From NCBI RefSeq assembly GCF_010993705.1, contig NZ_WOFO01000006.1, positions 161,721 to 225,720 of the forward strand: 64,000 nucleotides of DNA, read 5' to 3'. The position numbers and the translations under genes were made by a program. Under the pieces are notes generated by a model that had not been told where the DNA came from, did no database searches, and was given only the letters and a program-made list of their open reading frames with translations. Source of the DNA: Cyclobacterium sp. SYSU L10401. GTDB lineage: Bacteria; Bacteroidota; Bacteroidia; Cytophagales; Cyclobacteriaceae. This document shows positions 35,155-44,417 of the stretch, one piece after another. How positions within the stretch are numbered: position 1 is the stretch's first letter; each line of letters begins with the position of its first letter.

Positions 35155-36902
35155 AATTTATCATTCGGTATTTATTTACAATTACAGTCATTACAATAAG
35201 TTCTTGTGCCAAACAAAGTTCACCCATGGGAGGCCCAAGAGATGAGGATCCACCCGTATTATTAAACACAATTCCTGAAGATCAAAGCACCAATGTAAGT
35301 CCTGAAGACATTTTCCTGGAGTTCAATGAATTCGTAAAATTAGAAAACCCAAATCAATCCATCATTATTACTCCCAGGGTAGAGACAGATAAAATCGAAT
35401 TTTTAGCTATTAGAAACAGGGTAACCATCACTTTAAACCAGGAACTGGAGGAAAATACAACCTACCTATTCAATTTTCAAAAGAGCATACAAGACATCAC
35501 AGAAGGAAACCCCGCCGACAGGCTAAAACTGGTTTTCTCTACAGGAGATGCCATAGACAGCCTTAAGGTATCCGGACAAGTAGCGTTTAGCGACCCATTT
35601 GAAGAACCTGATTTCAATGATGTGATCGTAGGTTTATACGCCATCGAAGATACCACCGACCTCTTTAACGCTGCTCCATACTACATTGCACAACCAGATT
35701 CACTGGGGAAATTTGAAATTTCAAATATCAAAGCAGGAAAATTCAGGGCGTATGCCTGGCTGGACGATAACAATTCCCTAAAAGCGGAATTCAGAAATGA
35801 AGCCTATGGATTTGCCCCAGAGATAATCAACGTAGAAAATAACCTCGAAAACCTTCAAATTAACATGGCAAAGGGAGACATCTCAGATTTGAAAATTAAT
35901 AGAAGCTCCAAAACAGGAGGTAATTTCGATATCATTCTTAGCAAACCTATTGCTGAATTTGCCATAGAACATCCTGATAAAAATAACACCCTTTTTTATC
36001 GTTTACAAGATAAAAACATCAGGCTATACCACAGCGAACTTAAAAATGACAGCATACAAGTTAACATCCAATTGAAGGATTCCGTTGGATTTAAAGTTGA
36101 TACTACCCTATATGCTGGTTTCGAAGAAAGTGAAAGAACGAAGGAAAAATTTGAAGTCACGACAAATACAGGTGCTAAGTTTAGTCAGAAAATAGAAGCC
36201 AAACTGGACTTTAACAAACCACTGTATGATATCGTTTATGATTCTCTTTTCATTGAATACGATACAGCCTCATACATCCCAATCGACCCATCAATGATTA
36301 GCCTGGCAGACAGCAATCACCTGCGAACCACCATAAGGATAAATGTACCTTTACCGGACTCCATAAAAAATACCACCTTTAAATTGTATGCTGCTGACTC
36401 CACCTTTAAAGATGTAGAAGGTGAATGGAATGAATCAGCTGTAGAAGCGACATATAATAAGTTAAAAACGGATAACCTGGCCGATGGGATTAATGGAACA
36501 ATCAACACAGAAGAAAGACCCATTATACTCCAACTTTTAAATAGCAAAGGGGAGTTGATTAGAGAAAAATATCTGTTGGATACCAATTATTTCGAATTTA
36601 CAGACATAGAAGCCACCAATTATAAACTCCGGGCAATCGTAGATAGAAACAAAAATGGCCGTTGGGATCCAGGTAACTATTATGAAAACATCCAACCAGA
36701 ACCGATTTATGCTTTCTTTGATACGGAATCAAATAAACATGAATTCATACTAAGGGGAGGTTGGACATTGGATGACCTGATCATCGAACCCAGAAAAGAT
36801 TCAGGAATAGTAACAACACCAATACCAAGCATTGACCAAGCACCAATTACATTGCCTTTGGATATATTGGAAATAAGTGAAGAAGATCTATTAAATAATT
36901 GA
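35151..36902 (+). CDS. Ig-like domain lipoprotein (BIG_5 type)
   Basis: Protein of 583 residues with a lipoprotein signal (ITISSC, Cys near residue 19) and, at about 35-125, a bacterial Ig-like fold (DPPVLLNTIPEDQSTNVSPE start; TTYLFNFQKSIQDITEGN) known from many Bacteroidota surface or periplasmic lipoproteins. The following 450 residues are beta-rich, with a carboxypeptidase-regulatory-like segment near residue 480 (YKLRAIVDRNKNGRWDPGNY). It is translated from an ATGA overlap with the methyltransferase gene. Function is unknown; a scaffold or cell-envelope role is likely. Confidence 0.8.
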   Translation: MKFIIRYLFTITVITISSCAKQSSPMGGPRDEDPPVLLNTIPEDQSTNVSPEDIFLEFNEFVKLENPNQSIIITPRVETDKIEFLAIRNRVTITLNQELEENTTYLFNFQKSIQDITEGNPADRLKLVFSTGDAIDSLKVSGQVAFSDPFEEPDFNDVIVGLYAIEDTTDLFNAAPYYIAQPDSLGKFEISNIKAGKFRAYAWLDDNNSLKAEFRNEAYGFAPEIINVENNLENLQINMAKGDISDLKINRSSKTGGNFDIILSKPIAEFAIEHPDKNNTLFYRLQDKNIRLYHSELKNDSIQVNIQLKDSVGFKVDTTLYAGFEESERTKEKFEVTTNTGAKFSQKIEAKLDFNKPLYDIVYDSLFIEYDTASYIPIDPSMISLADSNHLRTTIRINVPLPDSIKNTTFKLYAADSTFKDVEGEWNESAVEATYNKLKTDNLADGINGTINTEERPIILQLLNSKGELIREKYLLDTNYFEFTDIEATNYKLRAIVDRNKNGRWDPGNYYENIQPEPIYAFFDTESNKHEFILRGGWTLDDLIIEPRKDSGIVTTPIPSIDQAPITLPLDILEISEEDLLNN

Positions 36903-37605
36903 TAACCAATTACTTAAATATAAAAATTAGAATTCGCCTTTAGATATTTGTTCCTTAATAATCGAAGTTCCATTACTCTGGATCGGAAAAACATCGGTAA
37001 TCTCGAAATCATTGGTATGTTTCAAACTTATCTCATCCTGGATTCAAATCGATGTTAACAATCCACCATATAGGGTGGATAATACTAGCACTAACTTATC
37101 TAACCAACAATCATAAACGAATTTAAAGAGTCCTTAAAGAATCAAAAATAATTATTGGTGATAACCACAGATTTGTACACCATTATTCACAGTCAATCCC
37201 CATTTTATCTTATCCCCAACAAAAGTTTAAAGTTATCAACCAAAAATAAAGCCAGTACTTTAAACTATTGGCAATCAAATATTTAAACAAAAGTAAAATG
37301 TGGGATTACTGTGAATAAAAAAAGCTAAATACCCAACTGAAGTGAACAACTTTTTTCTGGACTGATTACCCACATGTCCACCTCATAATAATAACCATGT
37401 GTTTTTTAAATTCAATAATTCTTAAAATAATTACCTTGTTGATAAGTTCGTTTCAGGCCAGTCGCTCCATTCAGTAATTACCGCATTGTTTTAATTTGTT
37501 AGGGATTGGCAACATTTTTTAAGTTGTTTGAAAAATTAATTTTAGGATTTTATTATGCATGCATAATTTTTTTCGTTATATTAAAACTGAAATGAGCTTT
37601 AATAA
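36903..37605. other. candidate replication origin region (DnaA-box cluster)
   Basis: 703 bp without a gene and visibly AT-rich. It contains two perfect DnaA boxes of the TTATnCACA form in opposite orientations (TTATTCACA at 37183-37191; its complement at 37310-37318) and four with one mismatch: TTATCCCCA 37210-37218, TTACCCACA 37366-37374, and on the minus strand TTATCCACC 37082-37074 and TTATCAACA 37445-37437. An inverted repeat ATCCACC/GGTGGAT spans 37061-37080. The stretch from about 37375 to 37600 is nearly pure A/T and could unwind. With parS sites and mnmG 2.6-4.6 kb away, an origin is plausible. Against it, genes on both sides run in the same direction and dnaA is not in the window. 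Confidence 0.5.
37552..37567. promoter_or_regulatory. 16-bp palindrome, likely MarR operator
   Basis: ATTATGCATGCATAAT is a perfect palindrome centred 46 bp before the marR-like ATG. MarR dimers bind palindromes of this length that overlap their own promoters, so this is the best candidate for autoregulation of the beta-oxidation operon. Confidence 0.55.
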
Positions 37606-38040
37606 ATGAAAAAAGAGGAAACCATTGATTTTCATATCAAATCCTGTTGGCATTCTATATCAAGAATGTACAATCAAAAAGCCAATATGGAGGGTATAAC
37701 GACATCTATGGGCTTTGTTCTGATAAACATTCATTCTATTGAAGGAACGGCAGCCACCAAAATAGCTCCCATGATGGGATTGGAGACCAGGAGTCTGACT
37801 AGGATATTAAAAACGATGGAAGAGAAGGGTTTAATTAGGAAATCTCCTGATCCTACTGACAAAAGATCGGTAAGAATTTTCCTTACCAACTTAGGGAAAG
37901 AAAAAAAATCAGCTGCTGTACAAACCATAAATAATTTCAATCAACAGATCCGTCATGCCTTGACAGATGAGGAATTGAAATCATTCTTTTCTCTATTTAA
38001 AAAAATCAACCAGGTTATACAGCAAATTCAGAAATCTTAG
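37606..38040 (+). CDS. MarR-family transcriptional regulator
   Basis: Winged-helix regulator of 144 residues. The recognition-helix region TKIAPMMGLETRSLTRILKT is near residue 46 and the wing KGLIRKSPDPTDKRSVRIFLT near residue 77, both typical MarR patterns. It lies 24 bp before a fatty-acid oxidation gene set, so it probably represses that operon and responds to acyl-CoA or fatty acid; this is inference from context. A perfect palindrome just upstream (37552-37567) fits self-control. Confidence 0.88.
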   Translation: MKKEETIDFHIKSCWHSISRMYNQKANMEGITTSMGFVLINIHSIEGTAATKIAPMMGLETRSLTRILKTMEEKGLIRKSPDPTDKRSVRIFLTNLGKEKKSAAVQTINNFNQQIRHALTDEELKSFFSLFKKINQVIQQIQKS

Positions 38041-38064
38041 ACCGCAACTACAAATAATAAACCA

Positions 38065-40470
38065 ATGAAAAGAACCATAAAAAAAGTAGCCGTTTTGGGA
38101 TCAGGAATTATGGGATCCCGAATTGCTTGTCATTTTGCAAATATTGGCGTTGAAGTGTTGCTTTTGGACATCAGTCCAAAAAAACTTAATGAGAAAGAAG
38201 AAAAAAAAGGTTTGACCCTTGATAACGTTTCAGTTAAAAACCGAATAGTAAATAAAGCCCTGGAAGATACCCTTTCTTCAAAACCCTCGCCAATTTATGA
38301 CAAGGATTTTGCAAATCGCATCACCACTGGCAACTTTGATGATGACCTGCCGAAGATAAAGGATTGTGATTGGATCATTGAGGTAATCATTGAAAACCTG
38401 GAAATCAAGCAAGGCCTCTTTGAAAAAGTGGAAAAATACAGGCAAGCCGGAACATTGATTTCCTCCAATACATCAGGTATACCTATTCATTTGATGGCTG
38501 ATAACCGATCTGAAGATTTTCAGCAGTGCTTTGCAGGAACCCATTTTTTTAACCCTCCCAGGTACCTCCGATTGTTGGAAATTATTCCTGGACCCAATAC
38601 TAAACCTGAAATCATTGACTTCCTGATGGACTATGGGGATAGATTTTTGGGCAAGGAAACCGTATTGTGTAAAGATACTCCTGCATTCATTGCCAATAGG
38701 ATCGGTGTTTATGCCATCATGTCGGCAATTCATACCATCGAAAAAATGGGCATGGGTGTATCAGAAGTTGATAAGTTGACAGGAACGGTCATTGGCAGGG
38801 CTAAATCCGGAACCTTCCGAACTTTAGATGTAGTCGGATTGGATACAACTGTTCATGTGGCGAAAAACTTGTATCAGGTGCTGGAGCATGACGAATCCAG
38901 GGAGCGGTTTAATCTTCCAAAAAGTGTAGAAGTATTGAATGAAAATGAATGGTATGGGGATAAAAGCGGCAAAGGTTTTTACCACATGATCCGACACGAT
39001 GATGGCAAGAAGGAACTCAAAGAAATTGACTTTGGTACTTTTACCTATAAACCAGCAGAGAAACCTAAAATCAAAGCCCTGGATGATTCCAAAGGAATTG
39101 ATAACCTGAAGGAAAGAATTAAATTTCTGGTCAATTATGAAGATAAAGCAGGTGAATTCTACAGGGCTACATTTTATGATCTATTCAGGTACTGTACATT
39201 TCGAATTCCTGAAATAGCTGATGAATTGTACCGAATTGATCAGGCGGTATGCGCAGGATTCGGTTGGGAATATGGCCCCTTCGAAAACTGGGATATACTC
39301 GGCGTAAAGGAAACGGTGGAGCAGATGGAAAAATCCGGTCAAAAACCTGCCGATTGGGTCTATGAAATGCTGGAAGCGGGTATTTCCAGTTTTTACCAGG
39401 TCATTGATGGCAAAAAGAATTACTATGATATTACTTCGAAGACCTATAAAGAAATACCAGGATTGGAGGACTTTATTTTATTGGATACCTTAAAATCAGC
39501 AAACAAAAAGTTATGGAACAATGAAGGAGCCTCCATTTATGATTTGGGTGATGAGGTGATAGGATTGGAATTTCATACCAAAATGAATTCCCTTGGTCAG
39601 GAAGTGGTGGAAGGAATCAATCAGGCCATTAGTTTGGCAGAAAAATCCTACAAAGGCCTGGTAATAGGCAATGAAGGAAGCAATTTCTCAGCTGGTGCCA
39701 ATTTAGCCATGTTGTACATGTTTGCGGGAGATCAGGATTTTGATGAAATTGATATGATGATTGCCCAATTTCAGCAAACCATGATGCGGGCCAGATTCTC
39801 ATCGGTTCCTGTAGTGGTTGCGCCTCACAATATGGCTTTGGGAGGGGGATGCGAATTATCCCTGCACGCTGATGCGGTGCAGGCTCATGCCGAACTATAT
39901 ATGGGATTGGTGGAAGTTGGTGTAGGATTAATCCCCGCTGGGGGAGGTACCAAAGAAATGACGCTAAGGTTTTCAAAAAACCTGGTTTCAGGTGATGTAG
40001 AGCTCAACCGATTGCAGGAAACATTTATGAATATAGCCACGGCCAAAGTTTCGACTTCCGCTGAGGAAACCAAAAAGCTAGGTTACCTGGAACAAAAAGA
40101 TAGCTTATCCCTGAATCGAAAAAGGCAACTGGCCGATGCAAAAGAAAAGGTTTTGATGCTGTATGATGCTGGTTATACCCAGCCACTTGAAAGGGAAGAT
40201 ATTCGGGTATTGGGTAAATCTTCTTTGGCTTTGTTTGAAGCAGGAATTACCGGTATGCGCTATGGCGCCTATATTTCTGAGCATGATGCCAAGATTGCCC
40301 GCAAGCTAGCCTGGGTGATGAGTGGGGGAGATTTGTCTGAAACGACAGAAGTAAGTGAAACTTACCTTTTGGAGCTGGAAAGGGAAGCTTTCCTGAGCCT
40401 TACCGGAGAAAAGAAAACCCTGGAAAGGATTCATAGTATTCTATTTAAGGGAAAACCTTTAAGGAATTAA
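38065..40470 (+). CDS. 3-hydroxyacyl-CoA dehydrogenase / enoyl-CoA hydratase fusion
   Basis: Beta-oxidation multifunctional protein of 801 residues. The NAD-binding dehydrogenase is N-terminal (VLGSGIMGSRIACHFA near residue 10, NTSGIPI near residue 136, GTHFFNPPRYLRLLEIIPG near residue 156). The hydratase is C-terminal (about 480-700; FSAGANL and ALGGGCELSLHAD near residue 593, with Glu in VEVGVGLIPAGGGT). This order is opposite to E. coli FadB and is found in FadN-like proteins. It carries out hydration and the NAD-linked oxidation. It is followed by thiolase and acyl-CoA dehydrogenase genes, giving a full cycle. Confidence 0.94.
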   Translation: MKRTIKKVAVLGSGIMGSRIACHFANIGVEVLLLDISPKKLNEKEEKKGLTLDNVSVKNRIVNKALEDTLSSKPSPIYDKDFANRITTGNFDDDLPKIKDCDWIIEVIIENLEIKQGLFEKVEKYRQAGTLISSNTSGIPIHLMADNRSEDFQQCFAGTHFFNPPRYLRLLEIIPGPNTKPEIIDFLMDYGDRFLGKETVLCKDTPAFIANRIGVYAIMSAIHTIEKMGMGVSEVDKLTGTVIGRAKSGTFRTLDVVGLDTTVHVAKNLYQVLEHDESRERFNLPKSVEVLNENEWYGDKSGKGFYHMIRHDDGKKELKEIDFGTFTYKPAEKPKIKALDDSKGIDNLKERIKFLVNYEDKAGEFYRATFYDLFRYCTFRIPEIADELYRIDQAVCAGFGWEYGPFENWDILGVKETVEQMEKSGQKPADWVYEMLEAGISSFYQVIDGKKNYYDITSKTYKEIPGLEDFILLDTLKSANKKLWNNEGASIYDLGDEVIGLEFHTKMNSLGQEVVEGINQAISLAEKSYKGLVIGNEGSNFSAGANLAMLYMFAGDQDFDEIDMMIAQFQQTMMRARFSSVPVVVAPHNMALGGGCELSLHADAVQAHAELYMGLVEVGVGLIPAGGGTKEMTLRFSKNLVSGDVELNRLQETFMNIATAKVSTSAEETKKLGYLEQKDSLSLNRKRQLADAKEKVLMLYDAGYTQPLEREDIRVLGKSSLALFEAGITGMRYGAYISEHDAKIARKLAWVMSGGDLSETTEVSETYLLELEREAFLSLTGEKKTLERIHSILFKGKPLRN

Positions 40471-40554
40471 GCAATCAACTGATGCTGGCAGGAAGGTACA
40501 TTTCCGTAATGCCACTGGCAGCTATTATCCTCAAAAATTAAAACAAATCTAACA

Positions 40555-41730
40555 ATGGACGCATATATCATCAAAGGTTATCGATCAGCAGTGGGAAAAG
40601 CAAAGAAAGGAAGTTTCCGGTTTTACCGACCGGATGATCTGGCAGCTGATATTATCAAACATTTAGTTGGTGAAATTCCGGGTTTGGAAAATAAAATGGT
40701 CGACGATCTTATTGTAGGCAATGCCATACCGGAAGCAGAGCAGGGCATGCAAATGGGTCGGATGATTTCCCTGTTGGCACTTGGCAAAGAAAACCCCGGC
40801 TTTATAGTAAACAGATACTGCGGTTCAGGAATAGAAGCCATTGCACTGGCCACAGCAAAAATAAGAATGGGAATGGCTGATTGTATCATAGCGGGTGGCA
40901 CAGAATCCATGTCCCTGATACCCATGATGGGTTTTAAAACCGCTTTAAACTGGAACATAGCTTCCCAAAACCCCGATTATTACCTGAGTATGGGTCTGAC
41001 GGCAGAAGAATTGGCGAAAGATTACAAGGTAAGCCGGGAAGATGCGGACCTCTTCTCAGTCCAATCACATGAAAAGGCTTTGGAAGCCATAAAGAGTGGC
41101 AGATTCAAGGATGAAATTGTTCCGGTAGAGGTAGAAGAAACTTATCTTGACGAGAATAAAAAACGGCAAACAAAAAAATTCACAGTAGATACAGATGAAG
41201 GTCCTAGGCCGGGTACTACCATGGAGGTTTTGGCCAACTTGAAACCGGTATTTAAGCAAGGAGGCCAGGTAACTGCGGGAAATTCTTCTCAAACATCCGA
41301 TGGGGCCGCTTTTGTGGTGGTAATGTCGGAGCAGCTGATGAAAAGCTTAAATCTGGAGCCCCAGGCAAGATTGGTTTCCTACAGTGTCGCTGGAGTAGAA
41401 CCCAGGATCATGGGTATTGGTCCCAAAGAAGCTGTACCTAAAGCTTTGAAGCAAGCCGGATTAAGCCTAAACGATATTGACCTGATTGAATTAAACGAAG
41501 CCTTTGCTGCCCAGGCCCTGGCCGTCATCCGATCATTGGATTTTGATCCGGATATTGTTAATGTGAATGGTGGCGCAGTGGCCCTGGGTCATCCGCTGGG
41601 CTGTACAGGTGGAAAACTGACCGTACAAATGATGCATGAATTGGCCAAAAGGGACAAAAAATACGGTCTGGTCACTGCATGTGTCGGAGGAGGTCAGGGA
41701 GTAGCAGGAGTAATCGAAAGGCTCAGCTGA
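40555..41730 (+). CDS. acetyl-CoA C-acyltransferase (thiolase)
   Basis: Thiolase of 391 residues that cleaves 3-ketoacyl-CoA with CoA to release acetyl-CoA. The nucleophilic Cys is in NRYCGSG near residue 88, the Asn/Glu motif LNEAFAAQ near residue 315, the catalytic His in [14 protein letters not shown] near residue 345 and the second Cys in CVGGGQG near residue 380. It lies 84 bp after the FadN-like gene and 47 bp before the acyl-CoA dehydrogenase, all on one strand behind the MarR gene. Confidence 0.95.
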   Translation: MDAYIIKGYRSAVGKAKKGSFRFYRPDDLAADIIKHLVGEIPGLENKMVDDLIVGNAIPEAEQGMQMGRMISLLALGKENPGFIVNRYCGSGIEAIALATAKIRMGMADCIIAGGTESMSLIPMMGFKTALNWNIASQNPDYYLSMGLTAEELAKDYKVSREDADLFSVQSHEKALEAIKSGRFKDEIVPVEVEETYLDENKKRQTKKFTVDTDEGPRPGTTMEVLANLKPVFKQGGQVTAGNSSQTSDGAAFVVVMSEQLMKSLNLEPQARLVSYSVAGVEPRIMGIGPKEAVPKALKQAGLSLNDIDLIELNEAFAAQALAVIRSLDFDPDIVNVNGGAVALGHPLGCTGGKLTVQMMHELAKRDKKYGLVTACVGGGQGVAGVIERLS

Positions 41731-41777
41731 AGAAGAGACTTGCTTTAAGAAATTGTGGAAGCTAACGAAAAATTAAA

Positions 41778-43586
41778 ATGGAACCAATAGCAAAGAAAAA
41801 TACCCTGAATGGAGGGGAGTATTTGATCAGGGAAACCGCAGCAGCGGATGTTTTTATTCCTGAAGCTTTCAGTGAGGAGCAAAAAATGATGGCACAAGCA
41901 TGCCAGGACTTTTTGGACAAGGAAATTCTGCCCAAAATGGAAGAAATTGATAGCATGAAAAACCCTGAATTGGTTCCTGAAATTCTAAGAAAAGCCGGAG
42001 AACTGGGTTTGCTGGCGATTTCAGTACCGGAGGAATTCGGTGGCCTGGGCATGAGTTTCAATACATCCATGCTGATTGCCGATATCATTGGAGCAGCAGG
42101 CTCTTTTTCTACTACCTATGGAGCCCATACCGGCATAGGAATTCTCCCGGTACTATATTACGGTACAGCACAACAAAAAGAAAAATACCTACCCAAGCTT
42201 TCCAATGCTGAGTGGGCGGCCTGCTATTGCCTGACGGAACCAGAAGCAGGCTCAGATGCCAATAGCGGAAAAACCAAGGCCACATTGAATCCGGAAGGCA
42301 CCCATTACCTGATCAACGGGCAGAAAATGTGGATTTCCAATGCAGGCTTTGCCCATTTTTTCATTGTATTTGCAAAGGTGGATGACGACAAAAATCTGTC
42401 GGCTTTCCTGGTGGAGAAAACTTTCGGTGGCATTAGCATGAATGAGGAAGAGAAGAAAATGGGCATCAAGGGAAGTTCTACCCGTCAGGTATTTTTCAAG
42501 GATTGTCCGGTGCCGGTAGAAAACATGCTTTCCGAAAGGGGCCAGGGATTTAAAATTGCGGTGAATATTCTGAATATTGGCCGCGTAAAATTAGGGGCAG
42601 GCGTACTCGGAGGATGTCGCAGGGTATTGGGGCTTTCCATACAATATGCATCCGAGAGAAAACAGTTTGGCCTGTCTATAGATTCCTTTGGAGCAGTGCA
42701 GGCCAAATTGGCAGAAATGGCCATTAAAACCTATGCCTGCGAGTCCCTGTGTTACCGTGCCGGACAGGATATAGAAGATCGCATTGCCGCATTGGAAGCA
42801 GAAGGCATGGAACCCAACAAAGCCAAGCTGAAAGGAGTAGAGGAATTCGCCATTGAATGTGCCATTGCCAAAGTTCATGGTTCGGAAGTATTGGATTATG
42901 TGGTAGACCAGGGTGTTCAGGTATACGGTGGCATGGGTTATTCTGCTGAAGCTCCTATGGAACGGGCATACAGAGATGCACGCATTTCAAGGATTTACGA
43001 AGGAACCAACGAAATTAACCGTATTTTGATGGTGGGTATGCTGTTAAAGCGTGCCATGAAGGGAGAATTGAACATCATGGATGCCGCCCAAAGAGTAGGA
43101 GAAGAGTTAAAGGCTGTTCCTGACTTTTCGGCTCGGGATCATGCAGCTCCTTTATCGAAAGAGAAAGCCCTACTGCAAAACATGAAGAAAATTTTCCTCA
43201 TGATCGGGGGTCAGGCAGCCAAAAGCCTGGGAGACAAGTTGGAAGATGAGCAGGAAATCATGATGCACCTGGCAGATATCATGATAGAAATCTATGCTGC
43301 TGAATCAGCCCTATTGAGGACGGAGAAACTGATGGCCAGCAAAGGTGAGGAAGCGGTAAAAACCCAACTGGCAGCAACCCAGGTGTATTTGTATGAAGCG
43401 GTGGAAAAAATTAATGCTGCAGGAAAAGAGGCCATTTATTCCTTTACATCAGGGGACGAGCAAAAACTGCTTTTGATGGGCCTTAAAAGATTTGCCAGGA
43501 ATGAGGGAATCAACACCAAAAGCTTGAGAAGGGAAATTGCCGCCTCCCTGATAGCAGAAGGCAAATACTTCTTTTTCCATGCCTAA
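41778..43586 (+). CDS. acyl-CoA dehydrogenase
   Basis: FAD-dependent enzyme of 602 residues that makes the trans-2-enoyl-CoA of the first beta-oxidation step. Signatures: YCLTEPEAGSDANSGKTKA near residue 150, MWISNAGFA near residue 184, and YEGTNEI near residue 410 with the probable catalytic Glu. It is longer than classic 380-residue enzymes, with an extra helical C-terminal region (about 430-602) seen in very-long-chain-like and many Bacteroidota enzymes. It ends the MarR-linked operon. Confidence 0.94.
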   Translation: MEPIAKKNTLNGGEYLIRETAAADVFIPEAFSEEQKMMAQACQDFLDKEILPKMEEIDSMKNPELVPEILRKAGELGLLAISVPEEFGGLGMSFNTSMLIADIIGAAGSFSTTYGAHTGIGILPVLYYGTAQQKEKYLPKLSNAEWAACYCLTEPEAGSDANSGKTKATLNPEGTHYLINGQKMWISNAGFAHFFIVFAKVDDDKNLSAFLVEKTFGGISMNEEEKKMGIKGSSTRQVFFKDCPVPVENMLSERGQGFKIAVNILNIGRVKLGAGVLGGCRRVLGLSIQYASERKQFGLSIDSFGAVQAKLAEMAIKTYACESLCYRAGQDIEDRIAALEAEGMEPNKAKLKGVEEFAIECAIAKVHGSEVLDYVVDQGVQVYGGMGYSAEAPMERAYRDARISRIYEGTNEINRILMVGMLLKRAMKGELNIMDAAQRVGEELKAVPDFSARDHAAPLSKEKALLQNMKKIFLMIGGQAAKSLGDKLEDEQEIMMHLADIMIEIYAAESALLRTEKLMASKGEEAVKTQLAATQVYLYEAVEKINAAGKEAIYSFTSGDEQKLLLMGLKRFARNEGINTKSLRREIAASLIAEGKYFFFHA

Positions 43587-43612
43587 GTAATGAATGAAAT
43601 ACCAGCCGACAA

Positions 43613-44128
43613 ATGAAAAAACCAGAAGCCTGGCTTAGGGGAGCCGTTCCCGGTATACCCCAGATATTGCAGCCTGCTGCCCATGCCCTGATCCAAACCA
43701 CAGAGGATTTGCACAGATATATGGAGGGTTTTCCTGATGAATATTTATGGGAAAAGGTCGCCAGCCGTGCTGCTGTGGGTTTCCACCTACAACACATGAC
43801 GGGAGTCATTGACCGCTTGTTTACCTATGCTTCGGGAAAAAACCTGAGTGATGCGCAAATGGAATTTTTAAAAAAAGAAGGCCATCCCGACACTCATTTG
43901 ACCGGAGAAATGTTGATCCATGCTTTTGAGGCTAAAGTGAATGAAGCGTTGGATATTTTTAAACTGGCAAAAGAGGATGGACTAACAGCGACACGCCTGG
44001 TTGGACGCAAGCAATTGCCAAGTACCGTTTTGGGTCTTTATTTTCATGCTGCCGAACATGCGCAAAGACACCTGGGTCAGTTGTTGGTAACCGTGAGTGT
44101 GTTAAAGGAACGAAAATCAGGTAATTGA
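43613..44128 (+). CDS. DinB-family four-helix protein
   Basis: Protein of 171 residues with the DinB/YfiT-like metal triad: His in FHLQHM near residue 60 and two in HAAEHAQRHLGQ near residue 144. Family members are thiol-dependent S-transferases or damage-inducible proteins of uncertain role. It starts 26 bp after the acyl-CoA dehydrogenase, so may be read through from that operon. Function not assignable further. Confidence 0.82.
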   Translation: MKKPEAWLRGAVPGIPQILQPAAHALIQTTEDLHRYMEGFPDEYLWEKVASRAAVGFHLQHMTGVIDRLFTYASGKNLSDAQMEFLKKEGHPDTHLTGEMLIHAFEAKVNEALDIFKLAKEDGLTATRLVGRKQLPSTVLGLYFHAAEHAQRHLGQLLVTVSVLKERKSGN

Positions 44129-44220
44129 TAGTTGGAAAAACTTATCGGCCCATCCATATAATGTGGCCTTTTATATCATGTTCTACCTGCTAGAAAAATA
44201 TAATCCTTAACTTTAATCCC

Positions 44221-44325
44221 ATGAAATCGACACGATTAAAATCATCATTAAACACACAGGGCAATGATTATTTTAATCGTCAAAGATTCCATCTGACGAT
44301 TAAAAATCAAATTATAAACAGATGA
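44221..44325 (+). CDS. 34-codon small reading frame B
   Basis: ATG at 44221 to TGA at 44325, overlapping the ATG of frame C as ATGA. It starts MKS and ends with QRFHLTIKNQII, which matches the C-terminal part of frames A and C, while the middle differs. No known family. It may be translationally coupled to frame C and then to the phosphatase gene. Confidence 0.35.
   Translation: MKSTRLKSSLNTQGNDYFNRQRFHLTIKNQIINR
44232..44280. other. 18-bp stem hairpin within unit B
   Basis: The arm at 44232-44249 (ACGATTAAAATCATCATT) pairs with 44263-44280 with one mismatch across a 13-base loop. It lies 100 bp after the DinB gene and inside small frame B. There is no following T run, so simple termination is not the obvious role; RNA-level control of the downstream frames is possible. 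Confidence 0.6.
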
Positions 44326-44417
44326 AATCGAGCATGACGTATCCGTCACACACTGGAATGACTATCAGACATGCGAGATTCCATGTGACCATTAAAGAAC
44401 AAATTATAGACACATGA
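44322..44417 (+). CDS. 31-codon small reading frame C
   Basis: ATG at 44322 to TGA at 44417. The stop overlaps the ATG of the phosphatase gene (44414) as ATGA, and its start overlaps frame B. The first 13 residues, MKSSMTYPSHTGM, are identical to frame A 31 kb away although codons 7, 11 and 12 differ at the third base; HARF and VT follow in both. The frame is kept in all copies, which favours translation over a mere DNA repeat, but conserved RNA pairing could also explain it. Confidence 0.4.
   Translation: MKSSMTYPSHTGMTIRHARFHVTIKEQIIDT

Larger units (their letters stand above)
44221..44417 (+). repeat. two tandem units (B and C) of the ileS-lspA repeat family
   Basis: Unit B (44221-44321) and unit C (44322-44413) each start ATGAAATCG and end with a GATTCCA..TGACSATTAAA..CAAATTATA block directly before an ATG. 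Unit C matches unit A (13331-13421) over most of its length, including TGACG-TATC-CGTCA (44335-44348). In the first half of unit B the sequence is different and forms a long hairpin (44232-44280). Confidence 0.65.
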
